From assembly GCA_013327885.1 (NCBI GenBank), contig JABUMY010000005.1:186001-250000 (forward strand): DNA of 64,000 nt, written 5' to 3'. The notes under the pieces were generated by a model that was not told the origin of the DNA, ran no database searches, and saw only the letters and a list, made by a program, of their open reading frames with translations. This document shows positions 51,655-61,421 of this stretch, in pieces. Position 1 is the stretch's first letter, and each line of letters opens with the position of its first letter. The stretch comes from Flavisolibacter longurius (GTDB lineage: Bacteria > Bacteroidota > Bacteroidia > Chitinophagales > Chitinophagaceae). Both the position numbers and the translations under genes were made by a program.

Positions 51655-51690
51655 AAGGGCCGTTCTGCAAGGAGCGGCTCTTTCCTTTTT
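51655..51690 (+). terminator. Intrinsic terminator after Rnk-like gene
   Basis: AAGGGCCGTTC pairs with GAGCGGCTCTT (two G-T pairs) around TGCAAG, followed by TCC and five T residues. Confidence 0.8.
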
Positions 51691-51761
51691 AATGAATTAT
51701 GTCGTGCCGCCGCAACAGGTCATCACGACATAAAAAAATATCCAATAACTAATATTGACTA

Positions 51762-53048
51762 TCAAAATATCTTGAACCTTTCAAAGCAGGCCCTCTCCAA
51801 CCCTTCCCTGTCATCGGGATGCGAAATACCGATAAGTGCTTTGGCACGCTGTCGCAGGTTTTTTCCATACAGGTAAACAATGCCGTATTCGGTTACCACG
51901 TAATGCACGTGTGACCGTGTAGTGACCACACCGGCGCCGGGCTTTAAAAACGGTACGATCCGGGCAAGGCCTTTGGCGGTACGTGATGGCAGGGCAATGA
52001 TTGGTTTGCCGCCTTCACTCAGCGCCGCACCCCGCATAAAATCCATTTGTCCACCTACGCCGGAATATTGATAGGTACCAATGGAATCAGATGCGACCTG
52101 GCCGGTGATATCAATTTCAATGGCGCTGTTGATGGCCACCATCCTGTTGTTGCGACGGATTATATGCGGGTCGTTCACATAGTCAATGTCGAGAAAGTTA
52201 AAGGCAGGATTGTCGTCAACATAATCGTACAGGCGACGAGTGCCCAGGGCAAAACCGGTAACGGCTTTGTTGGGATGGATCTGTTTGTACTTGTTGTTGA
52301 TAATGTCCTTTTCAAAAAGATCGACAATGCCATCACTGCACATTTCGGTATGCACGCCCAAGTCTTTGTGACCGGAAAGCGAACGCAGCACGGCATCGGG
52401 AATAGAACCAATTCCCATTTGCAGGGTGCTCCGGTCTTCAATCAGGCTGGCTACAAATTCTCCGATCCGCAATTCGTCCGGTCCAACTTTATCAACAAAA
52501 TTGTTTTCATACAGGGGCTCGTTGCATTCCACCATGGCATAAAAACGGCTGCTGTGAATCAGGCCGTCACCATGTGTTCGTGGTACGTTGCTGTTGACCT
52601 GGGCAATTACATAGCGGGCTGTGTTTACGGCCGACCGGGCAATGTCCACCGAAACCCCAAGCGAACAATAGCCGTGCTGGTCGGGTGGCGATACTTGTAC
52701 AAGCGCAACGTCAATGGGCAAAATGCCTCTTGTAAAAAGATGTGGTATCTCGCTAAGAAAAACCGGCACGTAATCAGCCCGGCCTTCTTTTACATCCTCG
52801 CGAATGGCCGCTGATACAAACAGCGAATTGATCTGGAAGCTTTTGACATATTCAGGCTTGTCGACATAGATGTCGCCGTAAACGGAAATAAACACCAGCT
52901 CCACATCATTAAGACGCGGTGCTTGCCGGGCCAGTTCCCGCAATAAACAGGTTGGTGTCTGCGCACTTCCCTGCACAAAAACACGGTTACCGGATTGAAT
53001 AATCGACAGGGCTTCTTCAGCTGATCTGTAAACAACAGGGAGTTTCAT
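51762..53048 (-). CDS. Acetyl-CoA hydrolase / CoA-transferase family protein
   Basis: A 428-residue family I-like CoA transferase (acetyl-CoA hydrolase, 4-hydroxybutyrate or succinyl/propionyl CoA-transferase group). Seen: SGNRVFVQGSAQTPTCLLRE near residue 22, IGSIPDAVL near 215, the likely catalytic Glu in NSAIEIDITGQV near 303, and YSGVGGQMDFMRGAA followed by GGKPIIALPSRT. It probably moves CoA between acetate and another acyl group. Start at 53048 (MKLPVVYRSAEEAL); a longer reading adds a hydrophobic stretch that belongs to the leader. The donor and acceptor are not clear. Confidence 0.85.
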   Translation of the reverse strand: MKLPVVYRSAEEALSIIQSGNRVFVQGSAQTPTCLLRELARQAPRLNDVELVFISVYGDIYVDKPEYVKSFQINSLFVSAAIREDVKEGRADYVPVFLSEIPHLFTRGILPIDVALVQVSPPDQHGYCSLGVSVDIARSAVNTARYVIAQVNSNVPRTHGDGLIHSSRFYAMVECNEPLYENNFVDKVGPDELRIGEFVASLIEDRSTLQMGIGSIPDAVLRSLSGHKDLGVHTEMCSDGIVDLFEKDIINNKYKQIHPNKAVTGFALGTRRLYDYVDDNPAFNFLDIDYVNDPHIIRRNNRMVAINSAIEIDITGQVASDSIGTYQYSGVGGQMDFMRGAALSEGGKPIIALPSRTAKGLARIVPFLKPGAGVVTTRSHVHYVVTEYGIVYLYGKNLRQRAKALIGISHPDDREGLERACFERFKIF

Positions 53049-53366
53049 ATACAAGACAAATAAAAAGAACACACCCTGCAAGACAACTGAGCGGCACCAT
53101 CGTAGAAAGTGAGTGTTCTCATAATTTTATTTGCACGCCATTGAATAGTTGTCTTACTACACCTTGCGGCCTGATCCTTGCAGAAAAGGGCCGTTATGAA
53201 ACAAACAGGTGTAGCATCGGGGTCAACGTTTTGTTTTTAGAACCCGATTGTGAAGGAGAGCGACACAAGAAATTTCCGTACGTTCCCTTCCACCAGATTT
53301 GCTTTCAATAGCAAAGCGTTTCAGTAATTTTAAAGCTGTTAGAAGAATTATAGCAGGAGCAGACGA
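53049..53366. other. Divergent intergenic region, no gene seen
   Basis: About 320 bp between the minus-strand CoA transferase and the plus-strand FUSC gene. It must hold both promoters, but I find no full TTTG/TAnnTTTG match. An AGGAG lies 11 nt before the 53367 ATG, which is uncommon in this phylum. Nothing else is visible. Confidence 0.5.
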
Positions 53367-55535
53367 ATGATGAATCAAAAAATCAGGGAAGTACATTATT
53401 TTTTTTACAGCCAGGCATTTGCCGATGGTCTTCGGTCAACAACAGCCATCTTGTTGCCGGCGCTGATCGGTTCTTACCTCGGCCATTTTCAAACGGGTCT
53501 CACCATTTCCCTTGGCGCTATGGTGGTGAGCCTTACCGATGCACCGGGCCCCATCCTGAACAAACGCAACGGAATGCTGATTGCCATGTCGCTTGCAGTT
53601 GTTTTTGCCATCATCACGGCACTGGCCCGCAGCAGCCCGATCCTGATGGGTATTGAAATTCTGTTGGTGACGTTCTTCTTCTCCATGTTTGTAGTGTATG
53701 GCCAGCGGGCTACAGGTGTTGGTAATGCGGCTGTTCTGATCATGATCCTAACCATGGACAACCCGGCACAATCCGAAAACGTTCTGCTACACGCAGCCTA
53801 TATTTTAGCCGGCGGGCTTTTTTATTTTATCCTGAGTTTGTTGCTCTACCGGATACGTCCTTACCGAACAGCGCAGCGGGCACTGGGTGAGTGCATTCGC
53901 GAAGTGGCCAATTATCTTTCTATACGAGCCGATTTTTACAATTGCAAAACGGACCTCGAAACGGACTACCGGCGCATGGTAACGCAGCAGATCGTGGTCA
54001 ACGAAAAACAGGACCTGGTAAGAGAAGTGTTTTTTAAAACACGAAAGATCGTCAATGAATCAACCGATGCGAGCCGCAAGCTGGTGTTCACCTTTGTGGA
54101 AACGGTGGACCTGTTTGAAGACATCACCGCCTCATACTACGATTACAAATCACTGCGGAAAACCTACGGCGATTCGGGTGCACTGAGCCTTATACACGAT
54201 ACGCTGAAAAAACTTGTTAACGAACTCCATGCCATCGGCATTGCCATTCAAACCAATACTTCTTTTGAACGGGGTTTTGATTACGACGAAGAGATCAAAA
54301 CGCTGAAAGCAAAGATCGATGCCATCACCCTGGCAGAAGGCATTAATAAAGTGGTGCTGATAAGGATCGTTGTCAACATCCGGAACCTGTTGAACGGCAT
54401 CGACTCCATTGAACAATATTTTACAACCGGCATCAAGCGCAAGCGTAGCGGCGTTGACCATTCGCATTTTGTAACGCACCAGCCGCTTGATCCCAAGATC
54501 TTTCTCAACAACCTCAATATTCAGTCTGATGCTTTTCGCCATGCCATTCGCGTATGTGCAGCCTCCGTTGCGGGATATTTTGTCATTCAGTTGATGCCCT
54601 ATGGCAATCACAGTTATTGGGTGTTACTGACGATCGCCTTTATCATCAAGCCAGCTTTTAGCCTGACCAAGCAACGCAATATTGAACGGATCATTGGTAC
54701 CGTTGTTGGCGGCGCTATTGGTGTGGGTGTGCTGTTGCTGGTTGACAGTAAAACGGCGCTGTTCATCATCATGGTGTTGTTTATGCTGGCCACCTACACC
54801 TTTATGCGCCTCAACTACCTGGCGATGGTACTTTGTGTTACGCCGTATGTGTTTATCCTTTTTTCCTTTATCGGCAGCGAGTTTCGGGTCATTGCCTGGG
54901 AGCGGCTGCTGGATACACTGATTGGCTGTACCATTGCCTTTGCTGCCAGTTATTTACTTTTCCCTAGTTGGGAACGGGAGCAACTGAAAAACCACATGCG
55001 GGCCATTTTACAGGCCAATATGCTCTACCTGCAAAAGATCATGAAGGCGTTTTCGGGCCAACCGGTCAATGTAATTGAATACAAAGTGGCACGCAAAGAA
55101 GTTTACCTGCATTCGGCAAACCTTTCGGCAGCTTTTCAGCGCATGTTATCGGAACCCAAAAGCAAACAAAGCTCGCAATCCTTACTGCAGCAGTTTGTGG
55201 TGCTGAATCATATCTTTTTTTCCAATGTTGCCAACATCGGTACAAGCCTTTTGGCAAAAGACCGAAAGGACTATCCTGCGGAACTCCTGCTGCTATCGAA
55301 AAAAGTGTACAACAAGCTGGATGAAGGACGCAAAAAGTTTGGCGAAGCAGAAGAGCTAGTGCTACCTGGTGATGTAGTGAAAGTTGAAACAAGGCAGACA
55401 GAAGACGATGTGCTGCTGAAAGAGCAACTGCAGTTTATCTACCAGTTGAGCAAGGACATTACCAAAACAGCCGGAGAGCTTATTGGAGAAACCACTGCAA
55501 AGCCAGTTCATATCCCTTCAGTCCAAGCCCAATAA
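53367..55535 (+). CDS. FUSC/YccS-type membrane transporter
   Basis: A 722-residue inner-membrane protein with two membrane blocks. Residues about 15-170 hold the first set of helices (TAILLPALIGSYLGHFQTGL, ILLVTFFFSMFVVYGQRATG, ILAGGLFYFILSLLLYRIRP), about 170-390 a cytoplasmic helical domain, 395-525 a second FUSC-like block (AASVAGYFVIQLMPYGNHSY, IERIIGTVVGGAIGVGVLLL) and the rest a C-terminal cytoplasmic domain. This is the layout of YccS/YhfK and of aromatic acid exporters of the AaeB class. The substrate is unknown. The last 56 bp overlap the aroQ 3' end on the other strand. Confidence 0.85.
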   Translation: MMNQKIREVHYFFYSQAFADGLRSTTAILLPALIGSYLGHFQTGLTISLGAMVVSLTDAPGPILNKRNGMLIAMSLAVVFAIITALARSSPILMGIEILLVTFFFSMFVVYGQRATGVGNAAVLIMILTMDNPAQSENVLLHAAYILAGGLFYFILSLLLYRIRPYRTAQRALGECIREVANYLSIRADFYNCKTDLETDYRRMVTQQIVVNEKQDLVREVFFKTRKIVNESTDASRKLVFTFVETVDLFEDITASYYDYKSLRKTYGDSGALSLIHDTLKKLVNELHAIGIAIQTNTSFERGFDYDEEIKTLKAKIDAITLAEGINKVVLIRIVVNIRNLLNGIDSIEQYFTTGIKRKRSGVDHSHFVTHQPLDPKIFLNNLNIQSDAFRHAIRVCAASVAGYFVIQLMPYGNHSYWVLLTIAFIIKPAFSLTKQRNIERIIGTVVGGAIGVGVLLLVDSKTALFIIMVLFMLATYTFMRLNYLAMVLCVTPYVFILFSFIGSEFRVIAWERLLDTLIGCTIAFAASYLLFPSWEREQLKNHMRAILQANMLYLQKIMKAFSGQPVNVIEYKVARKEVYLHSANLSAAFQRMLSEPKSKQSSQSLLQQFVVLNHIFFSNVANIGTSLLAKDRKDYPAELLLLSKKVYNKLDEGRKKFGEAEELVLPGDVVKVETRQTEDDVLLKEQLQFIYQLSKDITKTAGELIGETTAKPVHIPSVQAQ

Positions 55536-55896
55536 TGCTGCCGGCCGATTTACCCGAAACATGAGAAAGCTTGCGGAACTCCTCACGGGCATGCACATTG
55601 GAAATATGCACTTCCACCACTGGTGCTTTGATGGCGGCGATGGCATCGCCAATGGCAACAGAGGTATGTGTATAGCCACCGGGATTCATGATGATGCCGT
55701 CGTAATCGAATCCAACACGTTGCAGTTCGTTGATCAGTTCACCTTCGATGTTGCTTTGAAAATAAGTGAATTCAATTGCGGGATACTTATCCTTTAGTTG
55801 CAGGAGGTAACCTTCAAAGGTTTCGCTTCCGTAAATTTCTGGCTCCCGTTTCCCTAGCAAATTGAGGTTAGGGCCGTTGATGATGGCAATCTTCAT
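55480..55896 (-). CDS. aroQ: 3-dehydroquinate dehydratase, type II
   Basis: A 138-residue type II dehydroquinase that makes 3-dehydroshikimate in the shikimate pathway, as a dodecamer. Motifs: NGPNLNLLGKREPEIYG (8-24) with catalytic Tyr23, YFQSNIEGELINELQ near residue 46, NPGGYTHTSVAIGDAI near 71, and EVHISNVHAREEFRKLSHVS near 95 with its conserved His. The 3' end overlaps the convergent FUSC gene by 56 bp. Confidence 0.96.
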   Translation of the reverse strand: MKIAIINGPNLNLLGKREPEIYGSETFEGYLLQLKDKYPAIEFTYFQSNIEGELINELQRVGFDYDGIIMNPGGYTHTSVAIGDAIAAIKAPVVEVHISNVHAREEFRKLSHVSGKSAGSIIGLGLKGYELALQWFLQ

Positions 55897-55959
55897 GTAA
55901 ACACGAATTTAATGCACGAATTTCACGAAAAGGGAACAGGAAAGGCACAAATTCGTTTC

Positions 55960-56484
55960 CTAAGAAAGGATGCGGGCATAGATGTGCAAGCTGATGTAAG
56001 TTCCGTTTTTGATCTCGCATTCACGCATGGTGCCTTCGTGCTGAAAGCCTGCCCGCTGCAGCAGTTTGCTACTAGCGGTATTGCCTTCTTCCACAAAAGC
56101 TTCCATCCGGTGCAGCGCTTTGTTATTTTTCCAGTAACGGAGAACTTCTTGCAGGGCTTCCAAAGCATAACCTTTCTTCCAAAATTGTGGCAGTAGCCAA
56201 AAGCCCACTTCAGCTTTGTTGTGCTCTGGCCTGTAGCCGTACACCGCAATCACACCGGCCTTTCGCCCATTGCTTTTTTCCACCATCTTCCAGGCTGTCC
56301 CACTACCCTTTTCTTCCAGTTGCCGGTACCAGTCCATCTGTGCAGCAGTTGCTTCTAACGTATTGTACCGCACACCGTAAAAAGGAATCACATCGGGGTG
56401 ACTCAGACCTTCAAAAACAAAAGTTTGATCTTCTGCTTCTATCCCCTGCAAAAAAAGACGTGCTGTATTTAACGTAGGAACCAT
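55960..56484 (-). CDS. GNAT acetyltransferase, RimJ/RimL-like
   Basis: A 174-residue N-acetyltransferase. The N terminus MVPTLNTARLFLQGIEAEDQ is that of RimJ/RimL-type enzymes, and the middle has KAGVIAVYGYRPEHNKAEVG, FWLLPQFWKKGYALEALQEV with the acetyl-CoA-binding turn and EGNTASSKLLQRAGFQHEG. It probably acetylates a protein N terminus or a small amine; the target is unknown. It lies between carA and aroQ. Confidence 0.88.
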   Translation of the reverse strand: MVPTLNTARLFLQGIEAEDQTFVFEGLSHPDVIPFYGVRYNTLEATAAQMDWYRQLEEKGSGTAWKMVEKSNGRKAGVIAVYGYRPEHNKAEVGFWLLPQFWKKGYALEALQEVLRYWKNNKALHRMEAFVEEGNTASSKLLQRAGFQHEGTMRECEIKNGTYISLHIYARILS

Positions 56485-56559
56485 AGATCAAGAATAATTA
56501 AACAAGTTCGATGGCACGAATTACACAATATTTTCCGGATAACAGGAACCTATTCGTAC

Positions 56560-56584
56560 AAAAAAACGGCTCCTTACGGAGCCG
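56560..56584 (-). terminator. Intrinsic terminator after carA
   Basis: Minus strand CGGCTCC pairs with GGAGCCG around a 4-nt loop, then seven T residues; it begins 24 bp past the carA stop. Confidence 0.92.
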
Positions 56585-56607
56585 CCCAAATTCGTGCATT
56601 TTTTGTA

Positions 56608-57717
56608 TCAATTCGTGTTTAAACTTTCCTTGATCAATTGAATAAAGTCATCAAAAAGATAACGGCTGTCGTTGGGGCCCGGTGTGCTTTCCGGGTGGTA
56701 TTGCACCGAGAAGGCTGGCTTGCCTTTTACCTTGATTCCTTCAATGGAATTGTCGTTAAGGTTCATATGGGTGATCTCGATATGTTCTGCATTTCTTACG
56801 GCTTCAGGATCGACACCAAAACCGTGGTTCTGCGTGGTGATCTCGCAACGGCCGGTCAGCAGGTTTTTCACCGGGTGATTCATGCCCCTGTGCCCGTGGT
56901 GCATTTTAAAGGTAGGAATGTCATTGGCCAGGGCCAGCAACTGGTGACCAAGGCAAATACCAAAGGTTGGGCGATCTTCCTGCAAAACGGCTTTTACCGT
57001 TTCCACGGCATAGGGCATGGCCGCAGGGTCGCCGGGTCCATTGGAAATAAAATAACCGGCAGGGTTAAACGCTTTCAACTCTTCGGGTGATGTTTTGGCT
57101 GGAAACACTTTTACGTGTGCGCCACGCTGTACCATGCAGTTCAGGATGTTTCGCTTGGTACCATAATCCAGCACCGCTACTTTGATAGGAGAAGAAGGAT
57201 CACCCAACTCGTAAGCAACCTGCGTGCTGACGATGGAAGCCAGTTCAAGACCGTCCATGCTGGGCACTTCCTGTAATTTATTTTTCAGAACTTCCGCATC
57301 CAGAATCTCCGAAGAGATGATGCAGTTCATGGCACCTTTGCTGCGGATGTGCGCTACCAGTGCCCGGGTATCCACGCCTTCAATGGCTACGATGTTTTGT
57401 TTTTTAAGGTATTCGTCCAGCGAGCCTTGTGCCTGCTTGCGGGAGAACAACTCCTCCAGGTTGCGACCGATCAATCCTTTGATCTTGATGCTGTCACTTT
57501 CCACATCTTCGTCCTTCACACCGTAGTTGCCAATGTGCACATTGTTCATGATCAGCACCTGTCCGTAATAGCTGGGATCGGTAAACACTTCCTGGTAGCC
57601 TGTCATACCGGTATTGAAACAGATCTCACCACCCGTGGTACCAATTGCGCCGAAGGCTTGTCCCCGGCAGGTTGTGCCGTCTTCCAGCACCAGTAAAGCT
57701 TCTTTTTGTGTTGTCAT
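56608..57717 (-). CDS. carA: Carbamoyl-phosphate synthase small subunit
   Basis: A 369-residue glutamine amidotransferase subunit that supplies ammonia for carbamoyl phosphate in arginine and pyrimidine synthesis. The N-terminal domain has CFNTGMTGYQEVFTDPSYYG near residue 35. The class I amidotransferase domain has YFISNGPGDP, the nucleophile Cys in TFGICLGHQLLALA near 255, KMHHGHRGMNHPV and the His-Glu pair in SVQYHPESTPGP near 340. No carB gene lies in the window. The gene follows the alpha operon, as is common in this phylum. Confidence 0.97.
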   Translation of the reverse strand: MTTQKEALLVLEDGTTCRGQAFGAIGTTGGEICFNTGMTGYQEVFTDPSYYGQVLIMNNVHIGNYGVKDEDVESDSIKIKGLIGRNLEELFSRKQAQGSLDEYLKKQNIVAIEGVDTRALVAHIRSKGAMNCIISSEILDAEVLKNKLQEVPSMDGLELASIVSTQVAYELGDPSSPIKVAVLDYGTKRNILNCMVQRGAHVKVFPAKTSPEELKAFNPAGYFISNGPGDPAAMPYAVETVKAVLQEDRPTFGICLGHQLLALANDIPTFKMHHGHRGMNHPVKNLLTGRCEITTQNHGFGVDPEAVRNAEHIEITHMNLNDNSIEGIKVKGKPAFSVQYHPESTPGPNDSRYLFDDFIQLIKESLNTN

Positions 57718-57735
57718 TTTAAAAACAAATTGCGC

Positions 57736-57768
57736 AAAAATAAAGAAGCCCTGTCATCTGCAGGGCTT
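57736..57768 (-). terminator. Intrinsic terminator after DUF2167 gene
   Basis: Minus strand AAGCCCTG pairs with CAGGGCTT around a 7-nt loop, followed by CTTTATTTTT. It lies 25 bp past the stop and separates this gene from carA. Confidence 0.85.
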
Positions 57769-57793
57769 TCTTTTGGTTATATTTTTCACATTC

Positions 57794-58726
57794 TTATAAA
57801 TGTGTTGTTTCGGCGGGTTCCGGGGCGGTGGTCAACTCTTCCTCAGCCTTCTTCTTTTTGCCTGTAACAAAGCGATAGGCCGTACCGCCAATAGCAGCGA
57901 TGGCAAGGATCACCAGCTTGATATTCTTTAGCAGCAGGGCAAGAATGCCGGCCTTGGCAAGCATTTTACCGGCCACCAATCCGCCAATGGTCCACGCGGC
58001 CACATCGTCCACGTTGGAATCAAAATCCTGGTAGCGATGGCCATCGTTAAAGGCAACCATGCCCAGAATGTTATCGATGTTATTGTTTACGCTGTCCAAC
58101 TGGCTGATGCCTGAAACTGCCTGCAGGATCAGGACACCTTTGCGGCCCAAAATACGGATGTCGTAGTTCAACGTATTTTCTTCTTCGCCTTCCACAGAAA
58201 ATTCTTTTGCCCAGTAGAGCAGTTTTCTCTCCTTGTTGTAAAAAGGTTTTGCGGCCCAGCCAACCAGGTGCATGGCGGATAAACCGGCCTTGCTGCGCTC
58301 TTCGTTGGAACTGGCCGTTTCTTCTTTCATCTCTTTCAACAGATCATCGTAATTGATGTCGCCGGCGTCGCCGTCTTTTACATAGCCAATGGCATCGTAT
58401 TCAACAATAAAAGCGTAATCGGTGATGGCTACTTTGCTGTCGGCAGGAATGATCATGCCCAGGGCTGTTTGCCCTTTGAGGTTGCCCCAAACTTCTTCCA
58501 GAACATAGCGGGCATCTTTGGCATCCAGGAATTTAAAACCGGGAGCAATGTTGATGGTGGCCATGCCATTCTCCAGGGTTACGGAGCCGGTCTTGTAATG
58601 CATCTTAGCTTCGATGGAATCGATCTGTGCCAGCGCGGCCAGCATCATTTCGGTGGAGTCCTCACGTTCACGGGCACTCGAAAAAAGGGTGCTGCAAAGG
58701 GCAGCGAGGAAGAATAATTTTCTCAT
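57794..58726 (-). CDS. DUF2167 family membrane protein
   Basis: A 310-residue protein with a signal peptide or first helix (MRKLFFLAALCSTLFSSA). The large exported region has the DUF2167 stretches GSVTLENGMATINIAPGFKF, VLEEVWGN, GMIIPADSKV and VEYDAIGYVKDGDAGDINYD. It ends with two hydrophobic segments (AWTIGGLVAGKMLAKAGILA and NIKLVILAIAAIGGTAYRFV) and an acidic tail. Function is unknown; the family is widespread in envelope-rich Gram-negatives. It has its own terminator and lies between rplQ and carA. Confidence 0.85.
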   Translation of the reverse strand: MRKLFFLAALCSTLFSSAREREDSTEMMLAALAQIDSIEAKMHYKTGSVTLENGMATINIAPGFKFLDAKDARYVLEEVWGNLKGQTALGMIIPADSKVAITDYAFIVEYDAIGYVKDGDAGDINYDDLLKEMKEETASSNEERSKAGLSAMHLVGWAAKPFYNKERKLLYWAKEFSVEGEEENTLNYDIRILGRKGVLILQAVSGISQLDSVNNNIDNILGMVAFNDGHRYQDFDSNVDDVAAWTIGGLVAGKMLAKAGILALLLKNIKLVILAIAAIGGTAYRFVTGKKKKAEEELTTAPEPAETTHL

Positions 58727-58802
58727 CAGTTAGTTTTAGGCGCTCAATATACGCTGCTCCCGGCAAAAAGAGAAGTGTTGGACCTCCCAAAACCACCAAA
58801 AT

Positions 58803-58829
58803 AAAAAAGCACCCGCAAGCGGGTGCTTT
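58803..58829 (-). terminator. Intrinsic terminator at the end of the alpha operon
   Basis: An 11-bp perfect stem AAAGCACCCGC with GCGGGTGCTTT and a 2-nt loop, followed by further T residues on the minus strand. It lies 20 bp past the rplQ stop and ends the ribosomal operon. Confidence 0.95.
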
Positions 58830-58849
58830 CTATCTGAAAGGAACAATCA

Positions 58850-59395
58850 TTAGCTAGGTTGTTGCTCGGTTGCTTCCGGTGTTGCATCGGCAGCAGTGGC
58901 ATCAGCAGCAGGCGCTTCCGTAGTGGTAGCTTCCTGTGTGGCTGTTGCTTCCGTGGTTGCTTTTTTACGGCTTCCACCGGCGCGGCGTGTACGTTTTGCA
59001 CCTTCTTTCTTCTCGGTAGCGGCTTTGCCGTAAACCTCGTTGAAGTCAACCAGTTCGATCATTGCCATTTCGGCGTTATCACCAGGACGTGTGCCCAGCT
59101 TGATTATGCGGGTGTAACCACCGGGACGGCCAGCTACTTTTTCAGCGATGGTGCTGAACAGTTCTGTAACAGCGGCTTTGTCCTGCAGGTAAGAGAACAC
59201 AACCCGGCGCTGGTGGGTTTCGTTCTTCTTTGCCTTGGTGATCAGGGGCTCAGCATACACACGCAGTGCTTTTGCTTTGGCCAGTGTGGTAACGATACGC
59301 TTGTGCTGAATAAGGGCACAAGTCAGGTTGCTTAACAACGCTTCGCGGTGCTCTTTCTTCCGACCGAGGTTGTTGATTTTGTCTCCGTGACGCAT
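58850..59395 (-). CDS. rplQ: Large-subunit ribosomal protein bL17
   Basis: A 181-residue L17 near the polypeptide exit tunnel. The core is standard: [47 protein letters not shown], and [20 protein letters not shown], ending about residue 128. An additional C-terminal extension of about 50 residues is Ala/Thr/Glu-rich after a basic [20 protein letters not shown] block and looks disordered. Such extensions are common for L17 in this phylum. It is the last gene of the alpha operon. Confidence 0.96.
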   Translation of the reverse strand: MRHGDKINNLGRKKEHREALLSNLTCALIQHKRIVTTLAKAKALRVYAEPLITKAKKNETHQRRVVFSYLQDKAAVTELFSTIAEKVAGRPGGYTRIIKLGTRPGDNAEMAMIELVDFNEVYGKAATEKKEGAKRTRRAGGSRKKATTEATATQEATTTEAPAADATAADATPEATEQQPS

Positions 59396-59401
59396 GACGT
59401 T

Positions 59402-59586
59402 TTTAGTTTGTGGTTTGTCGTTTGTGGTTTGTAGTTATCCTACTTGCACCAACCCAACCCTTTTTGACAATTATTCGACTGCACCGTGTCAAGGATTTGC
59501 AGTCTACATTATGAATGAGATAATGTGATAATGGAGAAACTTCAAATTCTGTTCATTATCCAATTATCACATTAGCTGATTATTGA
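59402..59586 (-). repeat. rpoA-rplQ spacer with two repeat types
   Basis: Positions 59402-59437 are TTTGTGGTTTGTCGTTTG-type words, the reverse complement of the spacer after ltaE. Positions 59521-59574 form a hairpin: TAATGTGATAAT pairs with ATTATCACATTA, and this arm ends 13 nt from the rpoA stop. No promoter or gene is visible in between. Confidence 0.65.
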
Positions 59587-59587
59587 A

Positions 59588-60589
59588 TTAGAAATCATCT
59601 TTTTCCACACCGAGCTTGCTCAGGTCCATACCAAAGTGCAGACCTCTTTCGTGCAATACCTGCTCGATTTCGCTCAGTGACTTCTGACCGAAGTTGCGGA
59701 ACTTCATCAGGTCTTCCTGCTCGTACTGTACCAGTTCGCTCAGGGAGTTGATCTTGGCCGCTTTCAGGCAGTTGAAGGCACGTACGGAAAGATCGAGGTC
59801 TTCCAGAGGCGTCTTCAGAACTTTGCGCAGTTGCAGTGTTTGCTCATCAACGATATCTTCTTTCTTCTCTTCTTTGGTATCGAAAGTGATGTTCTCGTCG
59901 GTGATAATCATCAGGTGCTGGATAAGAATACGGCTGGCTTGCTTCACCGCTTCTTCAGGATGAATGGTACCATCAGTGGTTACTTCCATCACCAGCTTTT
60001 CGTAGTCGGTGCGTTGCTCCACACGGGTATTCTCAATGCTGTATTTTACATTCTTGATGGGTGTGTAGATCGCATCAACAGGAATGTATCCAAGGGGCGC
60101 ATCTTTGGGCTTGTTCTCTTCGGCAGGAACATATCCACGGCCGCGGCCAATGGAGATCTCGATATCCAGTGTGGTAGAAGGATCCAGGGTGCAGATCAGC
60201 AGCTCCGGGTTCATCACCTGGAACGACTGTGTGCCTTCAGCCAGCATACCGGCCGTCAGCTCACCACGGTTCTTTATCGAGAGCGAAATTTTTTCGGTTT
60301 GAACGTCGTGGTCAACCACTTTCTTCAACCGAACTTGTTTGAGGTTGAGGATGATCTCCACTACGTCTTCAGAAACACCTTTGATCGTTGCAAACTCGTG
60401 ATCAACGCCTTCAATGCGTACACCGACGATGGCATAGCCTTCCAGAGAAGACAGCAACACACGGCGCAGCGCATTTCCGATGGTAACGCCATAACCTGGC
60501 TCCAGCGGACGGAATTCGAATTGTGCTTCGAAGTCAGTAACTTTTTGAAGAACGATTTTGTCGGGCTTCTGAAAATTTAAAATTGCCAT
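59588..60589 (-). CDS. rpoA: RNA polymerase alpha subunit
   Basis: A 333-residue alpha subunit. The N-terminal assembly domain (1 to about 230) shows [20 protein letters not shown] and [20 protein letters not shown]; after a linker the C-terminal domain (about 255-325) has the helix-hairpin-helix [20 protein letters not shown] and [20 protein letters not shown]. It dimerises to nucleate RNA polymerase and contacts UP elements and activators. Standard length. Confidence 0.98.
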   Translation of the reverse strand: MAILNFQKPDKIVLQKVTDFEAQFEFRPLEPGYGVTIGNALRRVLLSSLEGYAIVGVRIEGVDHEFATIKGVSEDVVEIILNLKQVRLKKVVDHDVQTEKISLSIKNRGELTAGMLAEGTQSFQVMNPELLICTLDPSTTLDIEISIGRGRGYVPAEENKPKDAPLGYIPVDAIYTPIKNVKYSIENTRVEQRTDYEKLVMEVTTDGTIHPEEAVKQASRILIQHLMIITDENITFDTKEEKKEDIVDEQTLQLRKVLKTPLEDLDLSVRAFNCLKAAKINSLSELVQYEQEDLMKFRNFGQKSLSEIEQVLHERGLHFGMDLSKLGVEKDDF

Positions 60590-60620
60590 TTGTTATTTCA
60601 GATTTATTGTGTTTGATGAA

Positions 60621-60703
60621 AAGCTGTTAGCTTTTAGCTATTAGCCTCTGGCCAGATAAACCGACATTGAAGCTAACAGCTAAAAGCTAATGGCTAATAG
60701 CTT
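60621..60703 (-). repeat. AGCTA-word hairpin in rpsD-rpoA spacer
   Basis: TTAGCTTTTAGCT (60627-60639) pairs perfectly with AGCTAAAAGCTAA (60678-60690), flanked by further AGCTATTAGCC-type words. The distal arm runs into the rpsD stop codon. Confidence 0.75.
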
Positions 60704-61307
60704 ACTTGCTGTACAATTCCACGATCAGCTGCTCCTTGATGTTCTCAGGAACGGCATCTCTTTCAGGATACGTAATGAAAGTACCCTGCAGGTCAGTTTC
60801 ATTCCAGTCAACCCAGGTAAACTTAGGGTTACGGCCACGAACATGGCTGGTGATGGAGGTGTTGTCTTTTGCTTTTTCGCGTAAAGCAACAATATCACCT
60901 GGCTTCAGTTGGAAAGAAGGAATGTTCACAATTTCGCCGTTAACGGTAACGTGCTTGTGGCTAACCAACTGGCGTGCAGCAGGACGGCTTGGAGCGATAC
61001 CCATGCGGAACACGGTATTGTCCAAACGAGCTTCCAATAATTTAATCAGGTTTTCACCGGTAACACCTTTCCGACGAGATGCTTCTTCAAAGGTTTTGCG
61101 GAATTGCTTTTCCAGAACACCGTAAGTGTACTTGGCTTTTTGCTTTTCACGCAGCTGAAGAGCGTATTCTCCCAAAGTCTTACGCTTGCGCTGTGCGCCG
61201 TGCTGACCGGGAGGGTTAGAATTTTTACCTAACCATTTACCATTGCCCAGGATGGGCTCCCCGAAAATGCGGGAGATTTTGGTCTTAGGACCATTGTAAC
61301 GTGCCAT
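60702..61307 (-). CDS. rpsD: Small-subunit ribosomal protein uS4
   Basis: A 201-residue S4 that nucleates 30S assembly by binding 16S rRNA. It begins [20 protein letters not shown] and has the S4 domain [40 protein letters not shown] near residues 92-130. It lacks the N-terminal zinc-binding cysteines found in the C+ form, so this is the zinc-free C- type. Confidence 0.97.
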   Translation of the reverse strand: MARYNGPKTKISRIFGEPILGNGKWLGKNSNPPGQHGAQRKRKTLGEYALQLREKQKAKYTYGVLEKQFRKTFEEASRRKGVTGENLIKLLEARLDNTVFRMGIAPSRPAARQLVSHKHVTVNGEIVNIPSFQLKPGDIVALREKAKDNTSITSHVRGRNPKFTWVDWNETDLQGTFITYPERDAVPENIKEQLIVELYSK

Positions 61308-61421
61308 AGTTTTATTTCATTTCCGCTTTTTAAAAACCGGTGCGTTCATCGTTGAAAGCGGTAAAAATTAATGAAGCACCCTTTAGTTAAATGAAACCTA
61401 TACGGCTCAATATGTTGGAGA

